NCBI GenBank assembly: GCA_003508835.1
Contig: PUFA01000082.1
Span: 1,178,001 to 1,242,000, forward strand
Origin: Eonycteris spelaea
Lineage: Eukaryota; Chordata; Mammalia; Chiroptera; Pteropodidae
DNA: 64,000 nt
Reading direction: 5' to 3'
Shown here: piece by piece, positions 12,081-24,362 of the stretch
Position numbering within the stretch: position 1 is the first letter of the stretch
Layout: every line of letters begins with the position of its first letter
Notes under the pieces: model-generated
Seen by the model: only the letters and a program-made list of their open reading frames with translations
Database searches by the model: none
What the model was told of the DNA's origin: nothing
Program-made: the position numbers and the translations under genes

Positions 12081-13785
12081 AAAATAAGCACTGGCCACAT
12101 CTTCAAGAAAGTAATGATATACCATGAATGAGCAAAGTAAATTCTATGCATAGTGGGATGAACATGAAACCAACAAAAGATATTCCCCAAGCGTCTCTCC
12201 CATGAAAAGTCACAGCAGGTCCAGATGTCCCATCAGACAGCCTCTGTCCTGAGTCCGGCCCTCGGTGACGCTGGCAGGCTCTCTTTTCCATGGACAGGGT
12301 TCCCCTGGCTGGTACCCCGTTACTGTCTGAAGACAGAGTGTGGGAATGTGATGTTGAGGTCCAGCCGTATCTGGGGAGCTGGGAAACTCGGTTCCAGATC
12401 TCCTGGGTTGGGGCTATTTGAAGTCCCACTGTTATCGTAGGGACAAAAGGGGTCCATCTGCCTGAGCACGTCGAAGCCAGTAAAGGATATGGGCAGGTTT
12501 TTGCATCCAAGAGAGTCAGGTTCATTAGAGAGTCGCAAGTCCCTGAGACACAGGCAAGCTACCGCTTGAAGGCCTGGGTCCCCAAGTGTCTCGGGAGTAC
12601 CGATTATATAGGGAAAAACCTGCAACCATGGAAACTGAGGGGTTTAGGGTCGCGAGAGCCACTCATTGGACGATTGGAGAGGCATGAAGTAATTAATCAT
12701 TGTCTGGATCTGGAACCAGCCGGGGCACCGTCTCATCTGGTCCGTGGCCAGTGGGGTTGAAACACACCGAAAGCCGAGATGTTATCCTTCGTCTCAACCT
12801 CAACCGAAACCTGCTGTCCTCGTGCTGAGAGGCCTGAGGCTCTCGGTCAATCGTATGTCCTAAGGCTTAACGACTAAAGGAGCAGGCACAGAGAGGATAA
12901 GGGCCGGGAAAGGAAGCAAGCGAGTCACACCGCCATTATCCGGGCACGACCAGCTCGAATCAGAGAGAGAGACTGTATTACAGAAACGAAGTTCGCGTGC
13001 AGGCACACGATCAGCGGCTCAGTGTCCTTGCAGAGGAGAAGCACCACTCAGGCTCACGCACGTCCAGCTGCCTGACTTAGGAGGACTTCAGGGGGTCTGG
13101 AGAGGAACCGTGTTTAAAAATACAGCCACGATGGGGCTCCTGCAGGAGGAAGAAGTAACTACGCCCAAGGCCTCGCGTCCTCGCTGTGTGGTCGGCAAGG
13201 AGACAGGGCCTGCCCCTCGGCTCTGTGTGCCTTAGCGCAGCCTCTCTAGAACCTTCGTGGGTACCCAAATACGCTCTCTTCCACAGACGACTGGGTTTTC
13301 TTAAACCCCTAGGGAGAATAAGACGTACAAAGGGCTGTGTTTCCCCTGACGACGTCCTGTGCAAGTCCCCAGCTCTCATACAGGCGATCACGGGTTGACT
13401 AGGCATGGTCGGGGGAAGGATGGAGGACGGTCTGCAGCGTTATTTCCGAGGTGTTAGGAGCTCAGTGGCTGAGTGAGGGCGAGGGAGGTACACGGGACGA
13501 TGACACCAGGTTCGGGCCTGGCAACTGCTCTGTAGGCTCCCGTTCTTCATTTCAGCCGTAAGAGCTGGTCCTTGCCAGCCCTAGTGAGCTTGCCGCAGCC
13601 ACACAGAGGCAGCTGTGTGCAAGAGAAATGTCGCTTTGTCTGCCCCAGAGCCTGGCCGTCTGATTTTCCTTTGGTGGACCACCCTGCCCACTCTCGGTCC
13701 TGGTGGTTGAGGGGAGGCTGTCCCTTTGCCCTCTGCAAAGGGTGCGCACATAGGACTGGACTAACAGGGCGCCTGCGTCCTCTGA
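12081..13785. other. Unassigned, CpG-containing non-coding DNA
   Basis: This 1.7-kb stretch has many CpG dinucleotides for bulk mammalian DNA, especially at 12600-13450, and no repeat I can name. It could be a decayed LTR element or unique sequence. Opposing open frames at 12.1-12.6 kb and 13.1-13.8 kb lack initiation context or homology. Confidence 0.45.
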
Positions 13786-13789
13786 GCTC

Positions 13790-14229
13790 TGTACCACAAA
13801 TTTAGCCAACTAAGTAACACCCATTTAGCCACTTCAGAGAACAGGTTTATTCTCTCAGTTCTGGAGGCTTGAAGTCCCAAATCAAGGTGTCAGCTGGGCT
13901 CGCTCCCTCTGAGATGCTGGGGGGACCCTTCTGTGCCTCTTCCAGCTTCTGGGCTGGCCGTCAGTCCTCGGCGTCCTGGGCTGGCAGCTACATCACTCCC
14001 ATCTCTGTCTCTGTTGTCACATGGCCTTCTCCTGTGCCCCTATGTCTCCACATGACGTTTTCCTCTTCTTATAAGGACACCAGTCGAGTTGGATTAGGGC
14101 CCATCCTAATGGTCCCATCTAATCGATTATATCTGTAAACACTGTGTTTACGAATGAGGTCACATTCACAGGTGCCAGGAGTCAGGGCTCCAACATATCT
14201 TTTGGGGCGACACAGTTCAACCCACAACA
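13790..14229 (-). mobile_element. MLT1-type MaLR solo LTR
   Basis: On the minus strand it begins TGTTGTGGGTTGAACTGTG at 14229, the MLT1 start. It continues through 'CATATGTTGGAGCCCTGAC'-like, 'TCCTTATAAGAAGAGGAAAA'-like and 'CCTCCAGAACTGAGAGAATA'-like phrases. The end near 13790 is decayed. No internal retroviral region is attached. Confidence 0.85.
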
Positions 14230-14489
14230 TCGCCTCTTGCCTAACTCATAGGTGGCCACCTCCCGACGGTCCTTTCTGACGACAATCTTTTTCTCTCCGC
14301 TACAGTCGCCAAACTGCAGCTAGATGGCAGCCTAGAATACAGCATTCGCGAGGATGACCACGTTCCTCCCTCCTTAAACCCTTCGCCAGCTCCCCACATC
14401 ATCTGTAGGGCAACCCCCAAACTCCTTAGGCTGGCATATGTGGGTGCTGCCTGCAAACATCCTCTCCCGGTCTCATGTGAAGGCACAGT
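14230..14489. other. Unassigned spacer between two LTRs
   Basis: About 260 bases between the minus-strand MLT1 and the plus-strand MaLR-like LTR. I recognise nothing in it. Confidence 0.4.
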
Positions 14490-14925
14490 CTCCGCCTCTC
14501 CTTGAGCTTGGGCTGGTCCTGTGACTTGCTTTGACCAACACAGTGCAGCAGAAAGGAGGCTAGCCAGGTCTAGACCCCGACTTCAAGAGGCTTGGCAGCT
14601 CTGCCTCCGTACTCCTGGCTGCCTGAGCCATTGTGCGGGGGGCTGACTTCTCTGCTGGAGACAGGCCTGGTGGACACCCCGTGAGCCTCAGTGATCCAGC
14701 CTCCCTCGCCCCCACCCCCACGAAGGCACCAGACACATAAGTGAGACCATCTTAGGTGTTTCAATGCCAACGGAGGTCCCAGCTGAAGGCACCCCAGGGA
14801 GCAGAAGAACCACCCCCATGAGCCCAGCCAACCAATTACGAGATATAACGAATCAGAGTTAACTCGCACCGCTAAGTTTTGGGACCGTTTGTTATGTAGC
14901 AGTGGAAACAGAGGCGTCACATAAA
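14490..14925 (+). mobile_element. MaLR-like LTR (MLT1 group), plus strand
   Basis: The phrases 'GGGCTGGTCCTGTGACTTGC', 'TTTGACCAACACAGTGCAGC', 'AAGTGAGACCATCTTAGG', 'CACCGCTAAGTTTTGGGACC' and 'TTTGTTATGTAGCAGTGG' occur in LTR order. The 5' start is unclear. The subfamily is uncertain. Confidence 0.7.
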
Positions 14926-14929
14926 TGCT

Positions 14930-15355
14930 GCCTCTTCAGCCTCACCCACTCCTCTGCACTCCAAAGGCTCTGCTCCGTCCACACGTCCCTGAATGTGCGA
15001 TGCCGTCTTAGGTTGCCATTCGCTTCCCCTGGACTCTTCCCCTGGTGCCCCTGACAAACTCCTGCTCATCCCTCAAGCCCCAGCTGAAACCTCAGTGCCA
15101 TCCGGAGCTGTCCCCGACCACCCCCTCTCATTCCCCTAATCCCTCCTTCTACCCTCTCGGGCATGCTCCTTTATTAGAGTTTCTATTCTTCGATAGTTTG
15201 TTTCTTTTTTTTTTTTTTTTAATGGCCTCCCCGCTAACTGGCCTGTGAGTCTATGAGAGCAGAAACAGAGCCTCATTTACCTTTGGACTTGCAGTGCCAG
15301 CGACGTGCCTGGCACCTCACAGATACCCAAGGAGTATTTGAACAAATGGAGGAAT
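14930..15355 (+). mobile_element. L2 LINE 3' region
   Basis: It contains 'TGACAAACTCCTGCTCATCC', 'CAAGCCCCAGCTGAAACCTC' and 'GTCTATGAGAGCAGAAACAG', then 'AGCGACGTGCCTGGCACCTC' and 'GAGTATTTGAACAAATGG', in the order of the L2 3' end. A 16-T run at about 15205-15222 interrupts it. Confidence 0.8.
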
Positions 15356-17195
15356 AGACAGACGCAGGAAAATGAAGAATACAAAACGCTTTCTTGTTTT
15401 TCTTACGAGTCCTCATCTGAGTCCAGGTGGGGACAGGGAAGGCAAGTCTGGAAATCTGCCTCCACCCTCATCTACAGCGTCTGCTGCAGGTTCTCGAATG
15501 CACGTTGTCTGCAAGCCTGAGGACACGAGCCATATGAGCACAGCTCCTGAACCTCATTCCAGTGGGTCGGAACGACCCACTCTCCACAGGTGCTGCTGTT
15601 TCTTGCAGAACTGCTGCTCCTGCCTTGAATTTGCACCCAGAGGTGGCGTGTCACCCCCAGAGCTGGCCGATTGCGGGGGTCTCTGAACTCATCCTCCTCT
15701 CCGGGGAGCTTGTTTTCAGGGTGACCAGGATTTGTTTTAATCAGGTATGGTAAGACACAGACATGAAATGAGTGTCATGACAGAAGAGGCTTCTGCTCAC
15801 AGTTTCTTAGAAGCAGGCGGCAGAGCCGACCACGCAGGGCCACACGGAAGCCCCAGGGCCTACTGGGAACGTGGAGGTGGGGAGAGAAGGGCCCCCACTC
15901 TGGTTTCCTCGGGAAGGAACAGGTGAGGCGGGGTAGGCAGGTTTAGGACTGGCAAGTTTGAGTGATTTCAACGGGCACTGGGGTGTACGGTCTGTCCCTC
16001 CTGTTGGTACCTGGGCCTGGTCTGATTAGGGCAGGCAGTTAGTGGCCCAGAGTGACAGCCAGCTGGAGGAGGTGGTTGGGGATGGCCTCTGGATGGGTTG
16101 GTCGACTGCGAAGGCTCACCCTGGGCAAGTCGTTTATACCTCTGAAAATCCACTGGTCCTGGGAAGGGTGGTCCCTCGGGGTCTGCAAAGCCCCAGAGGT
16201 CAAAGCACTAGAAAGACCTGTTTATAATTATACAGGGCTGCATGTGTCCTGTGTTCTGTGACCCGTTGGCATGCGTCCTTGGACGGTTTGCTCTGGGCTA
16301 TTTACATCAGCGGCTGTTCCTTTCCTATCAGAGACGTGAAGCGGTGCAGGCACCCGGCACGGAGCCTTTCCTGAGGCCCCTAAATGTGCCAAATCTGATT
16401 AATCAGGACACCCCACTGGAGGACGCCATCCTGCCCTCCGCGTAAAAGACAGCGCAGCGACTTGTCCCTAGAGACCGCCCAAGCCCTGTGTGGTGTGCAG
16501 TGCAGAGTTACACCTGCCAGCACCTGCAGCGACATCCTCACCAGGCGCTGAGCCCTGGGTTGAATGCACAGTGGCAGGTGTGATGAAGGCGTGCAGGGCT
16601 TCCGCACACTCTCGCACGCCTTGAGTTTCAGTGAATCCGCGCGTGTCGCAAAACCACGTGTGATTATTAAAGATCAAGCCGGCCCTCAATCCAAACGTAC
16701 AGTATTACTACAGAATTTTCTGGGAAAATATCCTAAAACGAGTACAGCAATTTCAGCAAAGATGCCTCACCTGTTCACCTGCTACGGTTCTTTTTATTTT
16801 CTTTCCATGAATCCTGCAGGGTTCATGATAATAAATATTCTATGTTCCCATTTTCTTAGAAATCAAGGACATGTATATCTACTGATCTCAACTTCCAGAC
16901 CCCTAGAGATAAGCAGTGTTTCCATGGTGAGTTGGTTTAATCCTAACTAAAAGCAAAAGAGCATGATATGTTGATCAGCCGGTGTGGTGTCATTGCAGGC
17001 AAGTGGGTGACTTCTCACAAACTCTGTGATATGCTGGAAATAAGCCATGAAATCCCTGGGAGCATCCAAAGGATGCTCCAGGGTCAAAGAACATGTGCTT
17101 GGGAACCCCTGGACTACAGCTGGAAAGACCCAGGGCTCCAACCAATAAAAACCGCCATCTGCCACGTCCTTCAGAGTAAGGATTACTTTTCAAGA
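15356..17195. other. Unassigned non-coding DNA
   Basis: No repeat or gene is recognised over 1.8 kb, apart from the small hairpin at 17054. An AT-rich part at 16660-16950 is repeat-poor and could be unique sequence. Confidence 0.45.
17054..17083. repeat. Short hairpin with three-base loop
   Basis: CCCTGGGAGCATCC (17054-17067) and GGATGCTCCAGGG (17071-17083) pair along 13 positions, with one bulged G and an AAA loop. I do not recognise an RNA family. Confidence 0.8.
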
Positions 17196-17197
17196 AC

Positions 17198-17395
17198 AAT
17201 AATAACAGCCTTATACGTTCCGCCCATCGTGATAAGCACTTTCTAGGCACATTTTCAGTGAATTATTATGCTAATCATATGAAACTGGCTCATGGGAGCA
17301 CAGGGAAACCCAAGGCCCCTGCTCACCGGGAAGCCTGGATGAATCTTAGACCCCACTTACTCTCCAGCCTGTGCTCTAACCCTCAGCTGTGTTGG
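17198..17395 (-). mobile_element. MIR SINE, minus strand
   Basis: It has an 'AATAATAACAGCC' start and 'GATAAGCACTTTCTAGGCAC', 'GAAACTGGCTCATGGGAGCA' and 'CCAGCCTGTGCTCTAACCC' phrases. This is the antisense order of MIR, from the 3' tail to the tRNA-like head. Confidence 0.6.
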
Positions 17396-17424
17396 GACAT
17401 GGGCGTTAAGGGTCTCTAAAGAAG

Positions 17425-17803
17425 ACTGCATTGGTCTGCTTGGGTGGCGATAATAGGATGCCACGGGCTCAGCGGCCTAAACGTTTAGATACTTATTTTC
17501 CGGAGGTTATATGTCTGAGGTCAAGGTGCCTTCGAGGCTGGTTTCTGGCGAGTCCTCTTGTCCTGGTTTGTAAACAGCTGCCTTCTGTGTTGTGTGGGGG
17601 GGGGGGGGGGGCGTGGAGAGGAGAGAGAGAGAGAGAACTCTCAAGTATATCTCTTCTTCTGTTTCCAGGGACCCCAGTCCTGTGGGATTAGGGCCCCTGT
17701 CATGACCTCATTTAACCTCCCTAAAGACCCTGTCTCCACATACAGTCGTACAGGGGCTAGGACTTCAACATGTGGATTTGGAGACACAATTCAGTCCACA
17801 GCA
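17425..17803 (-). mobile_element. MLT1-type MaLR LTR, minus strand
   Basis: 'GATTAGGGCCCCTGTCATGA', 'AAAGACCCTGTCTCCACATA', 'GGGGCTAGGACTTCAACATG' and 'GACACAATTCAGTCCACAGC' are the antisense of the MLT1 5' half. The 3' half is present but poorer. A G-run plus GA microsatellite has expanded inside it (17596-17636). Confidence 0.8.
17596..17636. repeat. G16 homopolymer followed by (GA)n
   Basis: Sixteen consecutive G (17596-17611), then CGTGGAGAG and a GA run to 17636. Runs like this are polymorphic and error-prone in sequencing. Confidence 0.9.
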
Positions 17804-18100
17804 ACATTCCCTGCACTTTCGTGGATCCACTTGAGAGCCACCACCTGGGGGCGGGGGCAGGTGAGGCATCCAGGCTCTGGGGTCTTCCAGGTGAGGTCAG
17901 ACTTAACCTGAGAAGTCCAGGCACCTGGTGCTCATTCATAAAGAAAAAGCCGCCTTTCTAATCACCAGTCGGATTTTTCTGGGGTGGCTTTCTTTGTTCT
18001 TCCGGCTTCTAGAAAAACGTGAGTCTACAAGCAGAAAAGTCCTCTGCACTGTGGAGCCCCGGCGAATGTGAGAACGTGGCTGGTAGATTCACACAGCTCT

Positions 18101-18280
18101 GAATTAACGTGCTGGCTCGGTCGCCTGCGAGCTCTGTGACTTTAGGTAAGTCACTCAACCTTCCGAGTGTCACTTTTTCCATTTTCAAAACGGCACCACC
18201 TCACCGAGTGTTGTGACAGCAGTATAGATAGGAAAGCTTGTATCACGGTTCGACCCCCAGTAGGAACTCTGAAAACATCT
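18101..18280 (+). mobile_element. MIR SINE, plus strand
   Basis: 'GAGCTCTGTGACTTTAGGTA', 'AGTCACTCAACCTTCCGAGT' and 'CCATTTTCAAAACGGC' follow MIR core order. The 3' tail is decayed. Confidence 0.7.
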
Positions 18281-18949
18281 GTCGTATGCCAGCTTGTCGG
18301 CTGTGCCGCTGGCCCCTGACCGGAAGGCCTGGACGGAGACCTTCCACTTGGCCACGTGCTTCAATAAACCCCGAACGCGTCTCTAGGCCCCTCTCCTTAG
18401 AGTCACTGGGGCATTGATATCAATGACCGTTTTGTGAGCCTTCGGTGGTTACCAGTCAATTAAATTAGAGCCACGTTTCCTCCCAGGGCCTTCAGGTATC
18501 GGATAGAGGCTGTATCCCCAAGGAGCTGGTCTAAACTGGGGTCCTGAGAGAGAGCACTGTCACCAGGGCAGGGGCAGAAGGTCTGAGCTGAATAGCTGGA
18601 CTGGTCACTGCCTTAAGTGGCTTGAAACTGGCCATTTCCATCTTGGGGCTTTTGTTTATCGGCCAGAAAATGGCAGTGAGGCCCTTGGTTCCCACCGGGA
18701 CCGGGACATAAAGTCTGAGAGCCGGCTGGGGAGCTGGCTGACGGACAGTGTGCCTTCTCTGCCTTCCCACCTTCCAGGTCAGACCCCCGTGACAAGCAGG
18801 AGCTGGAGTGGGCTGGCATGGTGGGTGGTGGAGCCACCCAGTGCCAGGGGGTATAACTTATGAACCCGCCAACCTCTGATGGACGCCGAGCTCTACTTCT
18901 TACTAACGATGTACTCTCGGGGAGCTCCTTTGTGTCTGCAGGCATCCCT
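18281..18949. other. Unassigned non-coding DNA
   Basis: No gene or repeat is recognised. A 'CTTCAATAAACC' motif near 18360 could be a chance polyadenylation-like signal or part of a decayed LTR. Confidence 0.4.
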
Positions 18950-19078
18950 TTTCCTTGTCTGTAAAGCGGGCACCATGTCGCACCCTCTGCTTAAGGAGCA
19001 GAGATGGTCCATGCAGAGCACCTGGCTAATACGGTAGCTCTTAGCAAGTAGTAGCTATGTTTATCTCTGTCGTTGTGA
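18950..19078 (+). mobile_element. MIR SINE 3' part
   Basis: 'CTTGTCTGTAAAGCGGGCAC' followed by 'GAGCACCTGGCTAATACGG' and 'GTAGTAGCTATGTTTATC' corresponds to the 3' half of MIR. Confidence 0.55.
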
Positions 19079-19079
19079 C

Positions 19080-21335
19080 TTACAGTTCTTAGGGAGGTGG
19101 GCTGCCAGATGGCAACTGAAGCCCAGCCCTGGAAATGCTCTGGGATTTCAGGCGGGAGAGGAGGACAGGGCCGCACGTCCCCAGGACAGGGGGCTTCTCT
19201 GAGCTGGCATTACCTAGCACACAATGATGGGGCCCTTTCCAACCAAGGGTCCCCATCTTGAAACTCCCAGTCACAGACAGAGAACAGGCCAGTGAGGCCA
19301 ACACACTGGCTGGGCAGGGCTTTTCCCTTTTGCAGTTACTATGTTTCCCTCGGTCAGATGGGACTTCCCCAGCGCCCTGTCTCTCTGCCGGTTCCTGCGT
19401 GGGAGAGCAGGCAGCTATGCATGAGGTCACCGGTCCTTCTGACCTCCACGACGTTTCCTTAACCCTTCCAGATTTAGAAGATGCTCAAGGAACCGCAGTG
19501 ACCTTGAGAATAGGTTGTCAGCTATGGCAGAGGCAACCAGAAACAGGTTGTCTGGTGGCCATTTCTTGCTCATGAATGGAGGGGCAAAGAAAGAGAAAGC
19601 AAGTATGAGGCACAGTGTGGGGAAACCTAGCTCAAAAACGCTCACCCCAAACATTCCCTCGTTAGAGGGACCTCTAAGTGGATGGTACAGCCCGACCGGC
19701 TTAGCCTGGATTGGTCAGCCAATCCCTGACGGGCGGCAGAGGGCGACCACGATTGGTGAGGCTTATTGGAAGCCGCCTCCCACCTTCTGCTGAGCAGGAA
19801 CCTGTAGCAACCAGAACAGACCCTTCTGCAAGAGGAGTCTGTCCCTACGAGAAGTGCAACCAGATCCGGGTTACTCAAGCCTGTGGACGGGAACACAGTG
19901 TCAGGATTGGGAGCGTCCGGCAGGCGCCTGCTCTCCGGGAGGGGCGGGGAATGCGCTGGGCCAGCCCCGCCCACCTTTCCCTCTCCCTTGCTCTAGTCCA
20001 CCCTCTCACCCTTCCCTTCACCTCCGATCGCTCATGCAAGGTCAGCCCTCGAAGACAAGTTCTGCCTGTCAGGGGCTCCATCAGATCATCCTCAATCTGT
20101 AAAATGTGCCAGAGGACAGAAGCGTCCCTCTGAGGGGGCCCTGAGCAGCCATCAATCCAAATGACCACAGATGCCCTCTTCCTGCCTGAATGAGCTTTGC
20201 TCATAAAGGCAATAAATACCTCATGGATCTGTATTATCTCTGAAATGACAGTGGCCTAACTCATTGGGAATGCATGACCTCGGAAAATAATTTCATGAAC
20301 TCCTCTCTCTAAAATAGTTTTCTGGGTCAACCTCTAGGTGAGAAGTAGCTGATGGTTTATATTTTAGGAGAGAAGAGGTCATTCTCCACCCCAACGTAGC
20401 TGACATCTCCTAAATCCAGGCTCACATAGTTGTCTAAGCGCCAGGATGGCGACTGAATCTTATCCCGTATGTCTACACGGCTGGACTGTTGGCCACCATC
20501 CAGAGTATTGAGTCGAGAAGGGTTCTGAAGCTGCACCAGAACGAGTATTGCTCTTCTGCAGTGAGCCTCTTTCTAAGCCCTCGGGAACTACTGGCATAAA
20601 GAAGCTAACCCTATCTGTATCTGGGATAAATGACCTATAAACAGGGGGTGGGAAAAGCGAGACAAAGTCTAAAATATCAAAGTCCTAACTGGGTTTGGCC
20701 AACTCTTTTGTGTTCCTGCCATGTGACTCATCCGTGAGAAAAACTCGGATCACATTAAATTTATGAGTAACTTAATGGTGTGCAACCAAGGAATGAAGAA
20801 ATCTTGCCACACAGCTTTGTTTTCCAGGGCTGAGTGTCCCCAACGGTGAGTTATAACAACCCTCGTGACTAAACTGGCAGGCCCCACGTCCCGGCTGGCC
20901 CGGCCGGCCTGGCCCAGGTCCTGCAGGGCGCGGAGCCTCAAGGGTGGACCCCGTTGTTTCAGCCTGGAGAAGAGCCCCCACTCAGTCCGGGGACTAGCCA
21001 GGCATTCCCGGAAAAAGGACTGGGCCGCTGGGAATCCCTCCCCATCCGAAGCGTCACCGAAACCGGAGCCAGGTGGACCCTCACCCACAAGGCATATCTC
21101 CTAAAATGACAGGTCGCCGTGTGTTTTGCTGTTTAATGAAGTAGAGACATTCCTTCACTTTTTTTTTTTTTTTTGTCCTGCTCAGAGAGAGAAAGGAGGG
21201 AGACAAGCTAAGAATAAGGCAGCGTCGGCCGCCTCAGGCCTAGCAGGGTTAGGGAGCCGGACATCAAGATTTAAAAATAACCATCGTGATGGCTGCCCTG
21301 TTTCAAGCAACAGTGATAAGGCAAGAGCTTCCCAA
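19080..21335. other. Unassigned non-coding DNA
   Basis: Moderately GC-rich sequence with no repeat I can assign. A GC-rich patch with several CpGs lies at 20880-21000 and a T run at about 21159-21174. Opposing open frames are abundant because TA is scarce. Confidence 0.45.
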
Positions 21336-21339
21336 GTCT

Positions 21340-21500
21340 TTTGCGACCCCTTTGTCATTTATAATCACAGGAGCCCTGTATAGGTCCATTGGATGGCTAA
21401 GAAAGCCGTGGCTCGAAGCCGAATGATGTTTGCCCGAGGTCCCACAGCTGCAAGGCAGCTGCGATCTTTCCACTGCACCCGGAGGTGAGTTTCAGAGCCC
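21340..21500 (-). mobile_element. MIR SINE, minus strand, decayed
   Basis: 'GGATGGCTAAGAAAGCCGTG', 'GATGTTTGCCCGAGGTCCCA' and 'CAGCTGCAAGGCAGCTG' follow the antisense MIR core ('cagatgaggaaactgag' to 'cacacagctagtaagtggc'). Confidence 0.55.
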
Positions 21501-22300
21501 GTGACGGAGGGGCGGCAGGCAGACAAGCGGCGAGGGCCTCCTAACGAGGAGGAAAGCAAGCTTTCTGCTTGGGGGATTTTATTGCGAAAACGTTCAAGCC
21601 TGTGTGCTTTGCTGGAGGCTCTTTTGTTTTCCTTGATGCAATTCAATGCCCTAGAAGATATTGAATAGACAGGACAAAATCCATTAGGCCTGTTGATTTA
21701 TAGCTTTTCGGCATTTAGAAGGAGCGGCACGCTGCCGCTCGTTTTAGAAATTTGTCTCATTTTGCCGGTAAGTGATTTATACTGTGCTTGCATTCCTGCG
21801 TCTTTTGGGGAGGAGGGGAAAAATACCAACACAAAGCAAATTCAATGTCCAATAACTCTGCGGATGCTGCTCAACACTCCGTGGCTGTTGGCGCCACACT
21901 GGCAGGGCTACGTTTTGTTCCCTGAACGCTAACAGCGGTGACATCTGGTCCACGGTCGGCCAGAGGGCTCGAGCTGCATCCGTCCAGCGCAGCACACATG
22001 CCGGAGCTAACGAGAGCAGGGCCGTTGGGACGGAACCGGGGTCGGCTCAGTTGCTCTTTGTCATCTCTGCTTGTTTGTCAAAAGCAGCCTGTGCTTCGCC
22101 AAGCAGGCCTTCCTCCGATCTCCACCCAGGGCCTGCTCTCCCCTCCCCTCCCCAGGCTGCGGAAGGAGAAACAGCCCCCTCTCTCTCCCTCCACGCCTCC
22201 TTGACCTCCCAGCCACTTCGCGTGGTCACTCCAACCTTGCATTGTCAAACTATTTACTGCCCAGCGCCCCCCCCCCCAGATGGGGTACATCCACAAGACA
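21501..22300. other. Unassigned; repeat-poor AT-rich block at 21640-21800
   Basis: No gene is seen. The 21640-21800 part is repeat-free and AT-rich, with a small palindrome GCGGCACGCTGCCGC. It resembles a conserved non-coding element in composition only. A C11 run lies at 22267-22277. Confidence 0.4.
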
Positions 22301-22304
22301 GCAG

Positions 22305-22385
22305 GTCTGTAGCACCTCTCCAGCCCCTAACACAAGGCCCTGCACACAGGAGGTGCTCCATAAATGGTTTGTTGAAACAACAGGT
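22305..22385 (+). mobile_element. L2 LINE 3' terminus
   Basis: 'CAGCCCCTAACACAAGGCCC' then 'GGAGGTGCTCCATAAATGG' and 'TTTGTTGAAACAA' is the end of L2. Confidence 0.7.
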
Positions 22386-22984
22386 CACGCGCAAGTAACT
22401 GAGGCGGAGCGGGCCCGTTTAAGGATGGCACTGTAGGCTGTTGCTACGGAGACATGTCACAAGCCTCTTCGAACTCAAATTCTGTGTCCTTCTTTCTCTG
22501 TTTTCTAAAAAGGCACCACTGCATGAAAGCTTGCCGTAATAAACGCTGCGTCTCTGAGTTCAGACGTCCGAATTGAAAAATAAAAGCTGGCTGAGTTTCG
22601 CATCACTCATACTAGATGTACGCAGCTGACTGCTTTATGGAGCAAGCTTACCTTGGCGTTACATGCTGAACAAATGTGAATTGCTTTGTTTTCCTCATAG
22701 ATTTACAGCCCTCCGATGATCTTATTCCGAGTCGTATTTCTTTGACGACGGGGTTATTTTAAAAACTCATCTCTGTCCGATCCATGTTCATCCACTTCCA
22801 CTTCATCCCCACACTCCTGCCAGCAGGGACAGACCCTTCCCTCGGAGGTTTGGCATGAGGCGGGGGCTCTCTCAGTACCCTCTCCGCCGTGCCCCTTCTG
22901 CGGAGTGCTGTGAAGAGAGAAGGGCGAAGAGGACGTCAAGTTCGTCACAGGGCTGGTGCCATCAGCCCTGTCTTGGCCGTCAGT

Positions 22985-23001
22985 GCCACTGGGGGGCAGT
23001 G
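22985..23001 (+). promoter_or_regulatory. CTCF-like binding motif
   Basis: GCCACTGGGGGGCAGTG resembles the CCACTAGGGGGCAG form of the CTCF core. Motif only. Confidence 0.35.
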
Positions 23002-23224
23002 TTTTCTGCGGCCTCCCAGCCGCAGCTCCTCTGGCTTGGCCCACTTGGACCCCACCCCCAGGCCATCCCCAGGACACACCCCACAGCCTCCCGCTTCTAG
23101 GGCAACTGCAAAGGGCTCAGGCGTGGCTACCTGACGGGTGTCCCTTGACCTATCGGAAACGCTCGCCTCTTGGCAAGAGAGCAATGGCTCCACCACTGAC
23201 CCCTCCTCCAGCCGTTCATTTCGG

Positions 23225-23305
23225 GGGCGGGGGGGGGGGTGCAGCTGGAATGATAAGAAAATACGGGTTTTTAAAGTGGCTCCAGAACCGGGGGGCGGGG
23301 GGGAC
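23225..23305 (+). repeat. G-rich low-complexity tract
   Basis: Two clusters of long G runs (about 23225-23240 and 23289-23305) with short spacers. The tract could form G-quadruplexes on the plus strand. Confidence 0.7.
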
Positions 23306-24362
23306 ATCACCCCCACCTTTTTCTACGCTCAGGGTAAAACAGTCTGATTCTTCCTGTTCATGGAGGAGAACCCAACGTCAGAAAATGCAAAATAACGGGC
23401 AACCCCACAGAGCTTTCGCTTTATTCTGGAATTCAGCCAAGACGTCAAAGGCAAAGCCAAGCACATGTAGACGCTGAGAGACAAGCTCGACTCCGGCTGG
23501 CATTTTCCTGACTCTGTCTCCGTCTCTCTGGGTCCCGCGTGAAGAAGTCTCATTGTGATAAATGTCGAGGAGGCAGGCGCTACTGGGGAAACATACATGT
23601 CACGCCGGGAGCTCGGAGATGCGACTATGATAGGCAGGAAAACTAGAGGCACCTTTCAGCCTCCCCAATGAATCTGATCCAGTCCACACTTAAGTCTCCT
23701 GGTTCTTGAACGTTCTCGAGTACGTCGGGTCATAAAGATGTGCTAATGAGAGTCATGAGGGGTTTCGTGCTCCTTGAAAGAGCTTTTCCCTTCCGGGATG
23801 CTACAGAGGGTGTGAGGACAACCTGGCTGTGATAACTGATCGCCAAGGTTGACTTGGCTGATCTGGCTGGCTGGGTAGGTAGGTGTCCCCAACCTCCCTC
23901 ACCGGTCCAGGTGTATCTCTCCCGAAGCTGTACGCTCAATCAGAGAGACCAACCTTCCCCCCAAAAGGAGGATTATTCTTCTGTACAGGGTCAGAACCTC
24001 CAAACCAGCCCCCCAAAGGCCTCACCAACAGAAGAATCCCGCTGGCCAGTGCCACCTCGGTGGATGGTTTCCAGAACCCATCCTCCCCTTTTGCTTTCCT
24101 AAGGAAATCCCGATTTTCACGCAAGTAGCCTCCCCGACCTCATGCAGCCCATGGACTTCGGGAGAGGTAGACCCAAGATCGGGAGGCCCCTGATTAGTCT
24201 AAGACAGAGAACGGGGTATTTATTTCTACCTCATGCCCGACAGTGGAGGTGCAGACACAGAGAACGGCGTTCGGACGACTCCGGCATCGGTTCAGCCGTG
24301 GCCGGTGACCCGGTTTGGGCTGAGGAGGCACAGCAGCGATGTGCTGGAAGCGCCCGTCTCGC

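Noticed and set aside
12600..13450. An endogenous retrovirus interior
   Set aside because: The CpG content hinted at an LTR element, but I see no gag, pol or env motif in any frame and no LTR pair.
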